NCBI GenBank assembly: GCA_051294375.1
Contig: CM119269.1
Span: 13,176,790-13,240,789 of the forward strand
Reading direction: 5' to 3'
DNA length: 64,000 nt
Source of the DNA: Paraspadella gotoi
Lineage: Eukaryota > Chaetognatha
Position numbers and translations under genes: made by a program. Position 1 is the stretch's first letter. Every line of letters begins with the position of its first letter. Under the pieces are notes generated by a model, which did not search any database, had not been told where the DNA came from, and worked only from the letters and a program-made list of their open reading frames with translations. This document shows positions 20,131-32,268 of this stretch, piece by piece.

Positions 20131-20860
20131 AAAATAAAGCCCTTTTTTGGACGTAGGGGGTTTTCGGCTTGAGTTGGGGGAGAGGGTGGGGGGTGGGAGG
20201 GAATGGGGGCTTGAAAGTCTGATTCGCTTCGTCGGCGACGAAGTTAAAAATTCATTTCTCTCTTTCAATTTTTCAATTTTGCTCTTTTTTCTGTCCCTTA
20301 TCTTTTACGCTTCTTATTTCTTTTTTCGGAGATTCGCCTCGAGTATTCAGAAGCAACTCAATTAGCCACTTTTCGGTCGGTCGCTCCGTCCTACTTTCTT
20401 TTAAAGATACGTTTCAAGTGCATATGTTTCATTATTTTGTAGTCACGTGATCGCGAGAAAATGCGATGAGGACAACCCTTTGAATTTCATTGTCCACTAT
20501 CTTTTACATCCTTTTCATCTTGCACCTTTTTCGCCTTGCCCCCCTTTCGATTCCACTCCCCCCACGTCCTTCGAGGATCAACGACCCTCAAAGGCCCCGA
20601 AGGCCCCGCTACGGCGACCTTTGTTCGTCAGGGCCCCCCCCCAAGGGCCTTCTACGGCCCCGATGGAGCCCGAGCGGCTCTCTCTCTCTTCGCCCGCGAG
20701 CCTCGCATGCAGAAAAAAAGAAAAAAAAACCACGTGAGCGACATTCTGCTTATTTATTCACGAAAACCATTTTTTGTTCTCTCTTCTTAGTCCTGAGAGA
20801 TTTGAAAATGCTTATCGCGAAATGGAATCGCGCGAAGTAAATGAGTCAGAAAGAGAAGAA

Positions 20861-20865
<5 letters not shown>

Positions 20866-20942
<77 letters not shown>
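20866..20942 (+). repeat. (GA)n microsatellite
   Basis: About 37 GA units with one interruption, opposite in strand sense to the CT arrays at 9-17 kb. GC-rich sequence at 20.5-20.7 kb just before it shows open frames, but none with family or splice support. Confidence 0.9.
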
Positions 20943-20943
<1 letters not shown>

Positions 20944-21109
20944 CTACCGCCTCATTCGTCTTTTGTTTGAGAACTTCAATTCTTTTTTATGATTTTTTTC
21001 ATTTATTATCTTCCTGACTATTCATAGGATGTGTTGATTTGGGGTGGAGAGACCGGATCTCATTCCTTGGTTTTATTGCATCTTTCTCTCTCTCTTTATT
21101 TTCTTTTTT

Positions 21110-21114
21110 CAGCC

Positions 21115-21145
<31 letters not shown>

Positions 21146-21260
21146 CCTCCCTCTCTTTCTCTCGCACTATTCCCACAGGCATGACAATTCTCTCCGTTTC
21201 TGTCTCTCTCGCTATCTTTTTACTGTCCTTTCTCTCTCTCTCTCTCTCATCGGGGTCCGA
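21110..21260 (+). repeat. Interrupted CT-rich tract
   Basis: Short CT blocks separated by unique sequence. 21260-21530 is GC-moderate unique sequence without a recognisable gene. Confidence 0.6.
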
Positions 21261-21529
21261 TTCATTGGCAAGCGACACGCAAAGGTCGCATGCAACGCAC
21301 GCACCGCGCGGCCTCGCACATCCGGTCTTGCACGCAATCAGCGACGTGTCGTCTCCCGCTCGGGGGATCGGACCTTGACGAGAGCCCGACAATGTCCGGT
21401 CATCATTGCGTCCACCCGGTCGTGATCTATTGTCGACTGACAGAGCGCATTAAGTGTGCTCGTACTAGGGTTGGAATCCGGCCGTGATGCTGATTGCATT
21501 GTAGAGATTCTTCCAACCGCGATTGCTGA

Positions 21530-21945
21530 GAAAAGAAAAGAAAAGAAAAGAAAAGAAAAGAAAAGAAAAAGAAAAGAAAAAAGAAAAGAAAAGAAAAGAA
21601 AAGAAAAAAAAGAAAAGAAAAAAAAGAAAAGAAAAGAAAAGAAAAAAAGAAAAAAAGAAAAAAAAAGAAAAAAAAAGAAAAGAAAAGAGAAAAGAAAAGA
21701 AAAAAAAAAGAAAAAAAAGAAAAAAAGAGAAAAAAGAAAAAAAGAAAAAAGAAAAAAGAAAAAAAGAAAAAAGAGAAAAAAGAAAAAAGAAAAAAAGAAA
21801 AAAAGAAAAAAGAAAAAAAGAAAAAAAGAAAAGAAAAAAAAGAAAAGAAAAGACAACAAAAAGACAAAAAAGACAAAAAAAGGAAAAAAAGAGAGAAAAA
21901 AAAGAAAAAGCAAAAAAAGCAAAAAAGCAAAGAAAAGAAAAATAA
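21530..21945 (+). repeat. (GAAAA)n purine tract, about 415 bases
   Basis: Starts as clean GAAAA units and decays to G-A3-7 spacing, ending with CAAAAA variants. It is pyrimidine-free over almost all of its length. Lys/Glu and Phe/Ser open frames on the two strands are artefacts of composition. Confidence 0.95.
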
Positions 21946-22128
21946 AAGAACACTCTTCTGGTCTTACAAGATTCTCCATTTTTTCTCTCTTAATTAGCTC
22001 ACTGGCTGTCTTCTTCTTTTTTTCAAATAACATACATAAAAAGATTTAAATAAAAGAAATTTAAAAAAAAAAGAAAAAAAATTTAATTTTTCCCTTCGCT
22101 CTTTAAAATCGTTGCGAAAACGCGAGCG

Positions 22129-22400
22129 CCAATCGAAACTCGCAACCTTTCCGTCGCGCGACGGAGTTCGACCAATAAAAACGATTTTAAAGAATCACAC
22201 GTCACAACGTCGACGACTCCGGCGCCCGAAGGAGAATTTCGACGAATCGAAATCGACCGGCGTGAAATTTAAAGCCGAGCCTTGACCAATTAAAATGGTA
22301 GGTATCTCGACCTCTTCGACCAATCGCGAACGCACTCATCGCTGAGAAGCTTTAATCGGACCAATCAGAACGCTCGGGTATGTTTTTGGACTTGACCAAT
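22129..22400 (+). promoter_or_regulatory. Cluster of six same-orientation CCAAT boxes
   Basis: CCAAT at 22129, 22172, 22286, 22320, 22361 and 22396, five of them as (G/C)ACCAAT. Four of the five gaps are 34-43 bases; the other is 114. Such arrays are typical of NF-Y-bound promoters and enhancers. The region is richer in CpG than its surroundings. The nearest recognised plus-strand gene is the Jupiter-like gene 5 kb away; an unannotated 5' exon in between is possible. NF-Y binding is inference. Confidence 0.5.
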
Positions 22401-22459
22401 TAGAGCGCGTCGTTCCTCCGGCGTGGTTTCTTCCACCTCCTCACCCTTCCTTCCTCCTT

Positions 22460-22490
22460 TATTCCTCCTCCTCCTCCTCCTCCTCCTCTC
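22460..22490 (+). repeat. (CCT)n microsatellite
   Basis: Eight or so CCT units. 22.5-23.2 kb after it holds GC-rich then AT-rich sequence and a short (CGT)n near 22700, with no gene I can support. Confidence 0.8.
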
Positions 22491-23237
22491 CTTCTCGCCT
22501 CTCTCGTTGATGATTTCCGATTGAGAATGAAACAACGCGGGTGCAAAACGTCGGTGTACGTAACGTCGACGGCCTTGGCTCGCGTCTCTGTCTCTGTCTC
22601 GCTTCGATGCCCTCTCGCTCTCCCGACTTCTCGCTTCCCACGAGTTTCCCCAAAAAAATGCAAATCGATTTCGTAATCGCGTCGTCCGTCCGTCGTTGTC
22701 ATCGTCGTCGTCGTCGTCGTCGGACGCCTTTGTCCCAATCGTAAACGTGCGACAACAAAAAAAAAGTATTTTGCTGATTTGCATATTTTTCTCTCTTGCT
22801 GAGCGCGTGAAAATGAAGACTGCTTCACACTGGCGCCCGCTGAAGACTCTATGACTTATCGCAACGGTTGATCGCATTTCTGTTCGTTGCAGCGGATGTT
22901 TCGTTCTTTCCGATTACTTGTACTCCGCACTAAGCCTGATGCTCAGCTCCTCGCTCTCTGCATTGCAATATTATGTTCCTACTTATTTATAGTTGTTTTT
23001 TTAAAAGATTTTTACAATCTGACGGGATAAGAAAACAAAGAATAAGGTAAAGTCAAGTATGAAAAAAAAACAAAAAAACAAAATAGCACATCGCCCTTTC
23101 GCGTTTTTTTTTCTCGCCAAATCCGGAATTTGCGTTTTGCGGTTTTCGTCTTTTTCTTCTTTTGCCTCCGACGCCGAAAATCATCTCAAATTTCGCCGTG
23201 AAGACTTTTCAAAAAACCTTTCGGTGGAATTACTTTC

Positions 23238-23313
23238 CTATTCTATTCTATTCTATTCTATTCTATTCTATTCTATTCTATTCTATTCTATTCTATTCTA
23301 TTCTATTCTATTT
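23238..23313 (+). repeat. (TTCTA)n pentanucleotide array
   Basis: About 15 TTCTA units. The same motif resumes at about 23480 after the MITE, so the MITE appears inserted into or beside the array. Confidence 0.9.
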
Positions 23314-23315
23314 TA

Positions 23316-23478
23316 GGCATAATTTTACTTTCGCCGACTGAAGTCAGGGGTGGTTTAGGGGTATTTGAGGGTTAGGTTTGATTAGGGTGAGGGGGGTTTA
23401 GGGTTAAATTTTAAGTAATTTAAGTAGTTATTTTTAAAAGGAGCCAAAACCCCAGTCGGCTTAAGTAAAATTTTACCC
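23316..23478. mobile_element. MITE-like element B, copy 1 (about 160 bp)
   Basis: Left end gcataattttactttcgccgactg and right end cagtcggc-ttaagtaaaattttaccc form imperfect terminal inverted repeats of about 25-29 bases. The interior is TTAGGG-like. A second, shorter copy lies at 34945-35041 in an intron of Rho1. No coding capacity. Too short to judge target-site duplication because it sits in TTCTA repeats. Confidence 0.65.
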
Positions 23479-24254
23479 TATTTCATTCTATTCTAGTTAT
23501 TACATTTATCATTATTAAAATTATGATTGCTTATCAAAATTAAATTTAGCGTTGATAAAACAGAAAAATAATTCCGTGATTATAGAAAACTATTCGAGTA
23601 AATTTGCATTTGCAGTCTCAGAAATCATGGTGAAAATTCTAAATTTAATTGAAACAAAAATTGAAATCCTAGGAATCTACAACATTGTAATAAAAAATAA
23701 TATTGAATGAAAAATATTTTACCATTAATTTTTAATTCAATCAAACTTCAAAGAGCTACATTTATACATACTCAATAATATAAAATAAAATGTAAAACTT
23801 TATAGTTACGTTTTTATGGATTCGTCATAAAATTTTGCCGTTTAGTCGGTTCGGAATCAACTCGCTGACTCATTTTACTTCTATATGCAAATGATATTTT
23901 AGGCGTGTTATCTCAAAAGTCAAGATATCGCGTTTCTGGTTTTCCGAATTCGACGAATTTGACGACCGCTCGTCAAATCGACTCCGCGTGAGACGTTCGC
24001 GTCACGACGCCGACGGAGACGTCACACGAAAGATTGGACGTTTGAAAAAAAACAACTTTTGGACCCAATAAACTTAACCTCTAGAAAATTCGATCCAGTT
24101 ATGGATTCCCGCTGCGAGCAGCTGTGAGAAGCGGTCGAAGCGGAAGAAGCGGACGAAGGGGTAAGGAAGGGATTGGCTGCTAAAAAAAAAGAGGATGCGT
24201 GCAGAAAAATCGAAGGCTCGCTCTCAATCTTTGATTTCCTATTGCGGACGGGGG

Positions 24255-24272
24255 GTAGGAGAGAGAGAGAGA

Positions 24273-24314
<42 letters not shown>
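24255..24314 (+). repeat. (GA)n microsatellite
   Basis: About 30 GA units with one GGA interruption. 23.5-24.25 kb before it is AT-rich then mixed sequence with no recognisable gene. Confidence 0.9.
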
Positions 24315-24317
<3 letters not shown>

Positions 24318-24527
24318 AAGAGGGTTAAACGTGATTTTAATTAAAAAAAGGAGCCGGTGAAACTTTTCTCTTCTCTTCTCTACGATTTTTATTTTTCACT
24401 TTTTATTCCCCTTAAACTTCCTGTTCTGGAATTCATTGTCCATATTCTCACTCTTTCTCTCTCGCTCTTTCTTTCTTCTCGCCATCCGTCTTTCGTTAGC
24501 GTGACTCATAACAATGCACATTGCACA

Positions 24528-24543
24528 ATGTACCATGGTACAT
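24528..24543. other. Perfect 16-bp palindrome
   Basis: ATGTACCATGGTACAT reads the same on both strands and is preceded by a second inverted pair (gcacattgcacaatg). Function unknown. Confidence 0.6.
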
Positions 24544-24559
24544 AGCCCGGGTTCCCTCC

Positions 24560-27365
24560 CTCACTTTGATGTGACCACGTCTTGGCTACGAAGTGATCCT
24601 CCAAGCAACGCTTCAAGCCCATGACCCTTTCTTTGGCAGCTGGAGAGTTTAAATAAGTTATGAAATTCATCTTCATGCCTCTCATCGCTTAATCGCAGTA
24701 CTACTACTACTATCACTTCATGAAAATTTACAAAATCACTTCTTTCACTATTTTTTTTTTATATTTTATAATATTAATGTTCAATTATTAAATTATTTAA
24801 TTATAAATATATTGTTTTTTAAATTTTTACTTGGAGGTCAGGGTTGTCTTCTGAAAATAGTGGGAGGTTATAGGACAAGTTGTCCTAATTTTTTAATAGA
24901 TATCATACATACATCATTCCTGTTAGAAAGTCATAAATAAGAATTCATAATATATAAGAACAGTGTATAATTTCTTTGGGGGGACCAAGGTTATACATGA
25001 TATGGTTGTATATGATTTTTTTACTATTAGGGATAAGATTACAAAGTAGAATCGTATGTTCTGATAGGGATTATATTATTATTATTATTTTTTAGTATTT
25101 GGGCATTATAAATAAAAGTACACATTACACAACATTGACCCTGATTTGAAAAAAAAAAAACGCTAAATTTCTGGATCTGTCTTCAATACAAATTTAAATT
25201 AGCTCCACAATTGGCATTTTTGAAAGACGGTTCCAGGAGGGGGGGCGTATTGTCACGTCGACTTCAGGACCCTAGACCCTAGACTGGATTGCCTTCAACT
25301 CTCTGCAATTTTCTCCTTTTTAAAATTCAATTGGGGCGTAGATAACGTCGAAGAGGGACGCCCTTTGCCCGCCCTTGGAAAAATAGGAGAGAGAGAGAGA
25401 GACAGTTTGACGGTAAATAAATAAGCGAAACGAATTTGGGGTTCGTCTGAAAAGGGAACCGGTATTGAGGCTCAATTTTGGAGAATTCCTGACCTTGTGA
25501 CGGAGACAATATGAGGTCGCGATTTGGGAAGATCCGTATCCTTCTCCTCTGTCAAATATAGTTAAAATTACGAGTCTAGGATTCCGTCGGAAAGTTTTTT
25601 ATTGCTTGATTGGATAATTCAAACAAAGTTAAATTTTTTATTAGCTTGCCCAATTTGTCAAGAACAGGAAGCAATTGAAGCTTTAAACTTTTAGTTTTTC
25701 TAGATACTTTTTTTACGAGTCATGTTTCTAAATTTTGATCTTCATTTTATATATTTAGGTCGTAGTGGTGTCATGTTTGCGGTAATTTAAATTCTTAACT
25801 GACGGGATCGAGAATTGGGAAGTTTAGTTATAAGTTATGTCCTGATCTTCCACGCTCTGCTGCAACCAGAAAGAACTAATTAAATCTCGATTTTTCAATT
25901 TTCTGCAATTGGGAAATATTGACTTTTAAACATATTAATAACATTCTTAAAATTAAAGAAAAAAAACAGCTTAAAAGTATAAGTTTGCAAAAAATTAAGA
26001 TATTTGTTATATTTATATTCTCATGAGTCATGACTAACAAACTGACGCAACAAATCTTGTCATAACCTTCTTAAATCGTCACTACTTCCCTACAGGCTCG
26101 CATTCTTCGGATGTATTTTACTTACCTCGCCGCGATGAAAAACATTTTTTAACTACCCAGCAATCGGATTAGTTTCTTGTTATAAGTTCGGTCTGAGTAG
26201 CTTTCCTCCGAGCATTAGCCACTGGGCATTGGGCATTGGGTGTAGCCTTGGGGGATTTACGGAATAAATTATATTGAACGAACACACATTGCTTTTTAAC
26301 GTAGTCCTTTCTAATCACAAAGTTGAATTTTGTGTTGCGTGCTGTTTTTATTCTTTTATTTACAATGTATATTGTAAATTGAAAAGGTAAAACGAAAGAA
26401 AAAGCAATACCTGTTTCCAAGGATAGTCGCTTATTTTAAGATGATACATGTTTGTTTTCAGGACAAACTGACCGAAAATATTATTGAAACGTATTTATTA
26501 TAACTCATTTTAAATATGGATATAAATGAGTTCTTGTTATACGAAAAGGCTTGAAAACAAAAATAAAATTAAAATGTTAATCTTTCGCCTGAGACCACCG
26601 CAAAGAAAGACATGACTAGCTGCCCGATTGACTTTCTCCAAAGTCAGAAAATTTAAAAGAGAGGAAAAGTTGTAGGAATTCTCTGAGCGACTGAGCTCAC
26701 CTTAGCTGACCTTTAAATTCACCGAAAAAAAACTTTTTGGCTGCGAATCTTAATGACTATTTAATGCCTTCTCCTCTTGTTTACTTTCTCTCCGAGAAAC
26801 GTAAACAAATTGCGTAAACGTAAAAACAAAAAGTCAACAAACGTTGGAGAGAGAGAGAAAAAAAAAAAGGTTTCGCTCCGACTCGATAAAAGGAGAGAAA
26901 TCGCGCCACGATCGTCGACGGGTCCCCCAACTTCGTCGTCTTCGTCGTCGTCGTGATCGTCGTCCGAAATGTCGTCACGCCCCTCGTCCGAGTCGACGGC
27001 GTCGTCGTCTTCATCGTCCAGGTCGTCGTCGTCTTCGTCGTCGTCACGCCCTGATTGCTATAGGCCGTTTTCTCTTTGCAGTTGGTTACTCGGGGGGGAA
27101 AAAAAATTACCGTCTTATTTTATGAAAAAAAATATTTTAATATTCGGATCTCTAATCTTTGATAATTTATTTTCCTTATGACCATTGACCGTTATTGATT
27201 TTTTTTGCTTCAAATGCAGTTTTCAATCGAATTCATGATTACTTTTCATCCAAACAGATAAAATATAAACAAACTCTTGCTGAAGAAAAAAAGGAATCGA
27301 CAAAAAAGAGGATTTAAATATTTTCTTCTTAGTTTGAAGAGGAAATAAAATAATAAATAATAATA
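24560..27365. other. Intergenic region upstream of the Jupiter-like gene
   Basis: Mostly AT-rich unique sequence. 26930-27050 is a CGT/GTC-rich block whose minus-strand frame would be poly-Asp, judged to be a microsatellite. No splice-supported coding sequence seen. A promoter or 5' untranslated exon of the next gene could be here. Confidence 0.4.
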
Positions 27366-30300
27366 ATGGCGGCCGCTGTGTCAAGACCGAATTCCTTTGA
27401 CGTTTCGCCGAATTTCAAGTCCTCAGTCTTTACAGGTAAACATATTCGAGCCCTTTGTATGTATTAATAAAACCGTTCAACAAACAAATCAAAATAGGCT
27501 TCAATTTTAAAGAGGGAATAAAAAACCTTACGATAAAAACACTTTTCTTATCAGCTTATTACTTTGGTTGCGTCGAGTGATGATTGACGATAAATATTGT
27601 AATGACGTAAACTGAAAGTGGATTTGAACGATTACAATTGGGCCATTAAAATCAGGAATTTGAATATGTAAACAAAGAAAATAACTGAATAAATTACATA
27701 GATTGTATTTTATTACGATTTATATTTATTTATATATTCGTCGTTTTGCTTCGGAAATCTCCACAAAAGCGAAAGGAAAANNNNNNNNNNTGGGTCCCCT
27801 TAAAAAAGCAACGAACCAAAGAAAAGGGAGGAAATGAATCAGAGAAGAAAAAAAAGAGCAATAAAATTAAAAAGAAAAGAGAATCGAAAATGAAAATGAA
27901 AAAAGAAAAAAAAGAAATTGAAAATCAAAGAATTAGTTATAATATTCAGACCTTTTTTTTATTAACAACGGAATTTTAAAAGATCCCCGTAAAGAAACGG
28001 CTACAATTGTAAACATACGATACCTGCCAATAGTTATAGATGTAATTGTCATAGGAGAACGTAGAAACACGCAGTAGACTTTAGTTGTGCCGCAACGAAC
28101 TATCGAAACATCCCTCCATTCCTTTAGAGCCGCTGCCGACTTCATCCGTTCAGACGACCCCACGGATGGAGCGACTGGCGACTGAGGGTCTTGCCAACAA
28201 CGAAAAATCTCATGAAAAACTCTTCGGCAGCAAAACGGATGTCCGACCTGTTAAGGTGATTTGTTAGCTGAGAGAGTAGGATTCAAGGTCTTTTGAAAAC
28301 GACATGGTAACGTTAAATCGACACACAGCATTGGATTGATCTTTTGATTTTCGCTAGCCTCATTTTAAACTTAATTACATCATGTATCCGCCGATTATTA
28401 AGATGTCCTCAGTAATGCAATATTTCGTCGATTTAATTAAGAACGTAACAAGGAATAACGGGCCAATCGGAAAGTGATTCATTAAGTGAGTCATCGAGTT
28501 CCCCCGCCAATACTAGCGACGCAACCAATAATTAAATCACCCATAATTGATAAATGTACAATTTCCTTCAGCGTCGCGACGAAAGCCACGACCATCTCTT
28601 CGGTTCATCGCAGCCGCAACTTCGCCGCAGCGCCTCCATGAGGGTCAAGGGTGACTCACACAGCAAGCTCTTTGGCGGGACGGACGGTGAGAAAAAAGGG
28701 AAATCGGGTGGAGCGGTGGAGAAGCGGTTGAGAAGCGGTGGAGAAGCGGCTAAGAATTAAAAAAGATTAATGAAAGCGAAAAAGTTAAAGAAATGCAAAT
28801 CAAGGCGAAAAAGAAACGGAAGAGAAGCGATAAAAGCGGAAAAGCATAAAAAAAGCGGAAGAAACACTTAAGAGTAGCGGAGAGAAGCGATAGAAAAACT
28901 AAAAAAATATGGGAAAGAGACTTAAAAGTGGAGAAAACCAAAAGAGAGGCGAAAGAGAAGGGAATAAAAGCGGAAGAGAAGCGAAGGACGATACTCGGTA
29001 GGAAGTCGCTAATTGTGATACAAATTGATCTTTATTCAAACACTTTTTTTTTTTAAACTTTTTCCTCACTTCACACGAATTCTGTTTTTCATTTATCATT
29101 TCACTCTTTACTTTCAAATTACTCTCTGCCCAACAGGAACATCTTCCCTGCGTCGTCGTCTCCCCAAATCTAGAAAATCTTTAGAGGGCGTCTTCGGCGC
29201 CGACGTCAACGGAAACGTTCACGTGAACGGACACGTGAACGGAAATCAAGTTAACGGACAAGTTAACGGACAAGTTAACGGACAAGTTAACGGACAAGTT
29301 AACGGACACGCCCATGGAATGAGAAAAAGTAATAAATATTGCTGTGTGACGAGCAAAATTATAAAACGATGTTTACGATGTCTCATGACAAATCGATATA
29401 AATGAAAGATTATATAATATTAATAATAAATAGTGATAATTTACTAATTTCGCAGTTTGAAGATAAGAACTTTGAAGTTCTTGCATCTTGATGGCTATGA
29501 TATATGATGTAAAATAAGTTATAATAGTCTAAGGTTATTTTGTAATAATAATATCATTTAATATTTCCTCTTCCAGTTTCGACGCCGACTTCCCCAACTT
29601 ATTCGTCGACTATTTTCGCTCCGGTTGTCGAGGATCAAGTATCCGAAGCATCTGATTTCGCCCCACCGGTTAGTTGCTCACAGAGCAGTCAAAATGGCAA
29701 ATTTTATCTATAACTAATTGTGAAAAATCACCTTAGAACGGTTGTACTAACGATAAATTGATTGAAAAATATATTTTAAAGCATATAGTGCGTAATACGT
29801 TCCAAGCATATTTTTAGACTCGAAACAACAAACTTCAAAATAGAGGTTCATAGTTGGTCATTGTAATTAAAGAGATGACGCGTTGACCCTAAAATCGGTC
29901 GTCACCAAAACCCCCGACAGATGTCGCCAATTCCTCGACCGAACACCGCTTCCCGCCTTCGCCGATCCTCCAGCATGCGCCTCCCCTCTTCCTCTCCCGC
30001 CTCTTCTCCTCGGCCCTCGTCATCCGGCTCTTTCCGTCCTTCGTTCAACCCGATCACCGGCCGGGAGATCGGCGCCGAGAACAGGGTCTTTCTCATGGAC
30101 TGCGACTCCAGGTTCGGACCCCGAGAAGGGGGACTGTGTAGATTGAGGAGATGGGAAGGCCGTGGGAAATGGCATGGTTTCGTACGCAAGGACCAAAGCT
30201 TTTTTTTTTGGTTTCAACTATTGATTCCATTTGGCTAATTCTGGTAAAAAAAAAATACAAGCTTTACCTCATTCGTTCAGTTCAGACATTTTTTTATTTC

Positions 30301-30696
30301 TGAAACTTTTATTTTCCAATATTTCCCCATTTTATCTGAAATTCGGAATTAACTTAATTTTTTTACTGAAAGATTAAATTAGAAGTTGATTAGGGGGTTA
30401 AAGGCTATAGTTATAAATTAAGGATAAGGGTTTAGGATTAGGGTTAGGTTTATAAGTTTAAAAACATATTGAGGTTAAATATCAAAATTAAATTGTGGCA
30501 TAAACGAGCAAAAATTAGGCGCTCTGGGAAAAGATTACCAATATTTAACCGTAGTAGAGGAATATATAATATTCGTCGTCACACCATCATATGATTTGTC
30601 TTTCTATCTTTCAGAAGATCGTCGATCTCGTCTTCGCCGACGCCGCCATCTCCTCGTCGCCCGCCGCCAGGAGGATTTTCCAACGGGCTTTGGTAG
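27366..30696 (+). CDS. Jupiter/HN1 (JPT) family microtubule-associated protein
   Basis: Seven exons, phase-consistent, 289 residues: 27366-27435, 28128-28255, 28572-28686, 29137-29328, 29577-29668, 29921-30111, 30615-30696. It is a Ser/Pro/Arg-rich, probably disordered protein. Three SH..LFG motifs (SHEKLFG, SHDHLFG, SHSKLFG) plus LEGVFG precede FNPITGREIG and a C-terminal PPGGFSNGLW. Short repeated FG motifs and a terminal PPGG segment are what the Jupiter/HN1 family shares; these small proteins associate with microtubules. Exon 4 has five in-frame copies of a 12-base unit (29247-29306), giving a VNGQ repeat. Intron 1 contains a 10-base gap (27781-27790). The exon joins are strong; the family name rests on short motifs, so it is moderately sure. 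Confidence 0.68.
30395..30525 (+). repeat. Telomere-like degenerate repeat with gcgctctgggaaaa end
   Basis: gggtttaggattagggttagg near 30428, followed by ggcgctctgggaaaag at 30514, the same pairing as at 19745-20130. It lies in the last intron of the Jupiter-like gene. Confidence 0.45.
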
Positions 30697-31149
30697 AACA
30701 AGAAAAAAAAAAGGGAAACGACAAAATGTATCATCCGCTTAAATTAAATGTTCATAAGTTTACACTAAACTCGATCATCACCGCGTTCCAGAGATAATTT
30801 CTGTATCGGAACAATATTGATTCTGTTGGTTAACTTATAAAAGTAAAAGGGGCGCTTATTTATTTGAAAAAAGCATAAAAAAGGTTTGCTTTTTGAAAAA
30901 ACGACGTGACCAAATTATAGCCTGATATCTGGACTTATAAAACTAAATATATTTATAAAGAAGCCCTACCTATGAAAAAATGGTTTATTTATTCAATAGC
31001 ACTTCTGTATATTGTGTATATTAAACTTATCTAAACATTTGTATAAATTTGTTTAAGCAAAAGAGAATAAGTTTCAAATTAAATAACTAGTCAACGACTA
31101 ACTTTGAAATTAAAGGCTAATCTATTTATCATGTTTCTCTCTCTCATAC

Positions 31150-31180
<31 letters not shown>

Positions 31181-31975
31181 TCTCCGAAAATTACATATCG
31201 ATTTATCGGCTATGGATATATCCGAAATACCCTAGAAAACTAATTTGCTCTTGGTATAGAAAAAGTTTTTATTTGTATAATGTATATGGCTTTACGGTTT
31301 TTGTTGTAACTTCGATATAACCGTGGGATTGGGCCTACACAGAATTAATAAACGTTGAACAAACCAACAAATTGTTTAAAATTACTTGCATCTGCCTACA
31401 CGTAGTCAGATCGATATTTCGACTCGTTCTCTTAGCTAGCACTTCTAAAAAGCTTCTCTCAATGACAAGTAATTACGTGTTTTTCCTCTCCTATCTCCTT
31501 TTATCCCTTCGTTTTTCTTTCCCTACACGCATCGGAAGTCACGTTTCGCGCAGGGGTGCTAAAGCTAAAAAAATTGGGAAAAACAAGAAATAACAAGATA
31601 CTAATTTATTTCGTTTCATCGGTTCTATTTTTTATACGTCGTAATAAGCTTCGTTTATTTTAAATTTTTTGGTACAAACTGCAACTATTTTATTTTGAGT
31701 CATTTTTATCTCTGTACAATAAAAAAAAATTACTCAGTAAATCGAACCATGTTTATTTAAGATTTTTTAATTTACCATGTTGTCGAAACTTTTATAACTT
31801 TTAATACAAAGATCGATAACAATAATGCACATATTCAAAAAATTTGGTGTTTTCTGATTGGAATAAACTCTTTTGATGCAAAATATTATTAAATTTACTG
31901 GTGTAGTGTGGAAAAGAAAACAGGCATCTGAAAAAATACATTAATTTAAAGAAGAAACCAAGAAAAACATAAACA

Positions 31976-32103
31976 TGTTATGTTATTATCTTGCAAGTGT
32001 GATGGAGGCCTTAAACCACCAAAGCCTGTCCAAAGTCAGGGACAAGATAGCTTATTTATTAAATGGATGGATAATTTTTATATTGGTTGTACCAATTTCA
32101 TAA
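31976..32103 (+). repeat. Repeat family A, 3' two-thirds of a copy
   Basis: Runs from ttattatcttgcaagtgtgatgg through aaaccaccaaagcctgtcc to ttggttgtaccaatttcata, nearly identical to the copy at 57743-57904 but lacking its first ~40 bases. Confidence 0.85.
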
Positions 32104-32230
32104 AACATTTTTTATGTATGAATTTCTGGATAGCTGCCGAGATACCCTCAAAACTTTCTCTTTATAGATTGTGCTTAGCTTACTTTGCGTACATAGGGAC
32201 TCGGCAATAGATAAATGCAACACATAGTCA

Positions 32231-32268
32231 TAGATATATAAATATTGGTTGTCCAAATTTCATAATTT
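32231..32268 (+). repeat. Tail fragment of repeat family A
   Basis: tataaatattggttgtccaaatttcata resembles the family A 3' end, 130 bases after the larger copy. Confidence 0.5.

Noticed and set aside
21338-22049. Lys/Glu-rich and Phe/Ser-rich open frames up to 231 codons
   Set aside because: Pure composition artefact of the (GAAAA)n tract; all frames are open on both strands.
26781-27050. Possible acidic (poly-Asp) exon on the minus strand
   Set aside because: Derived entirely from GTC repeats similar to many non-genic arrays here; no splice context.
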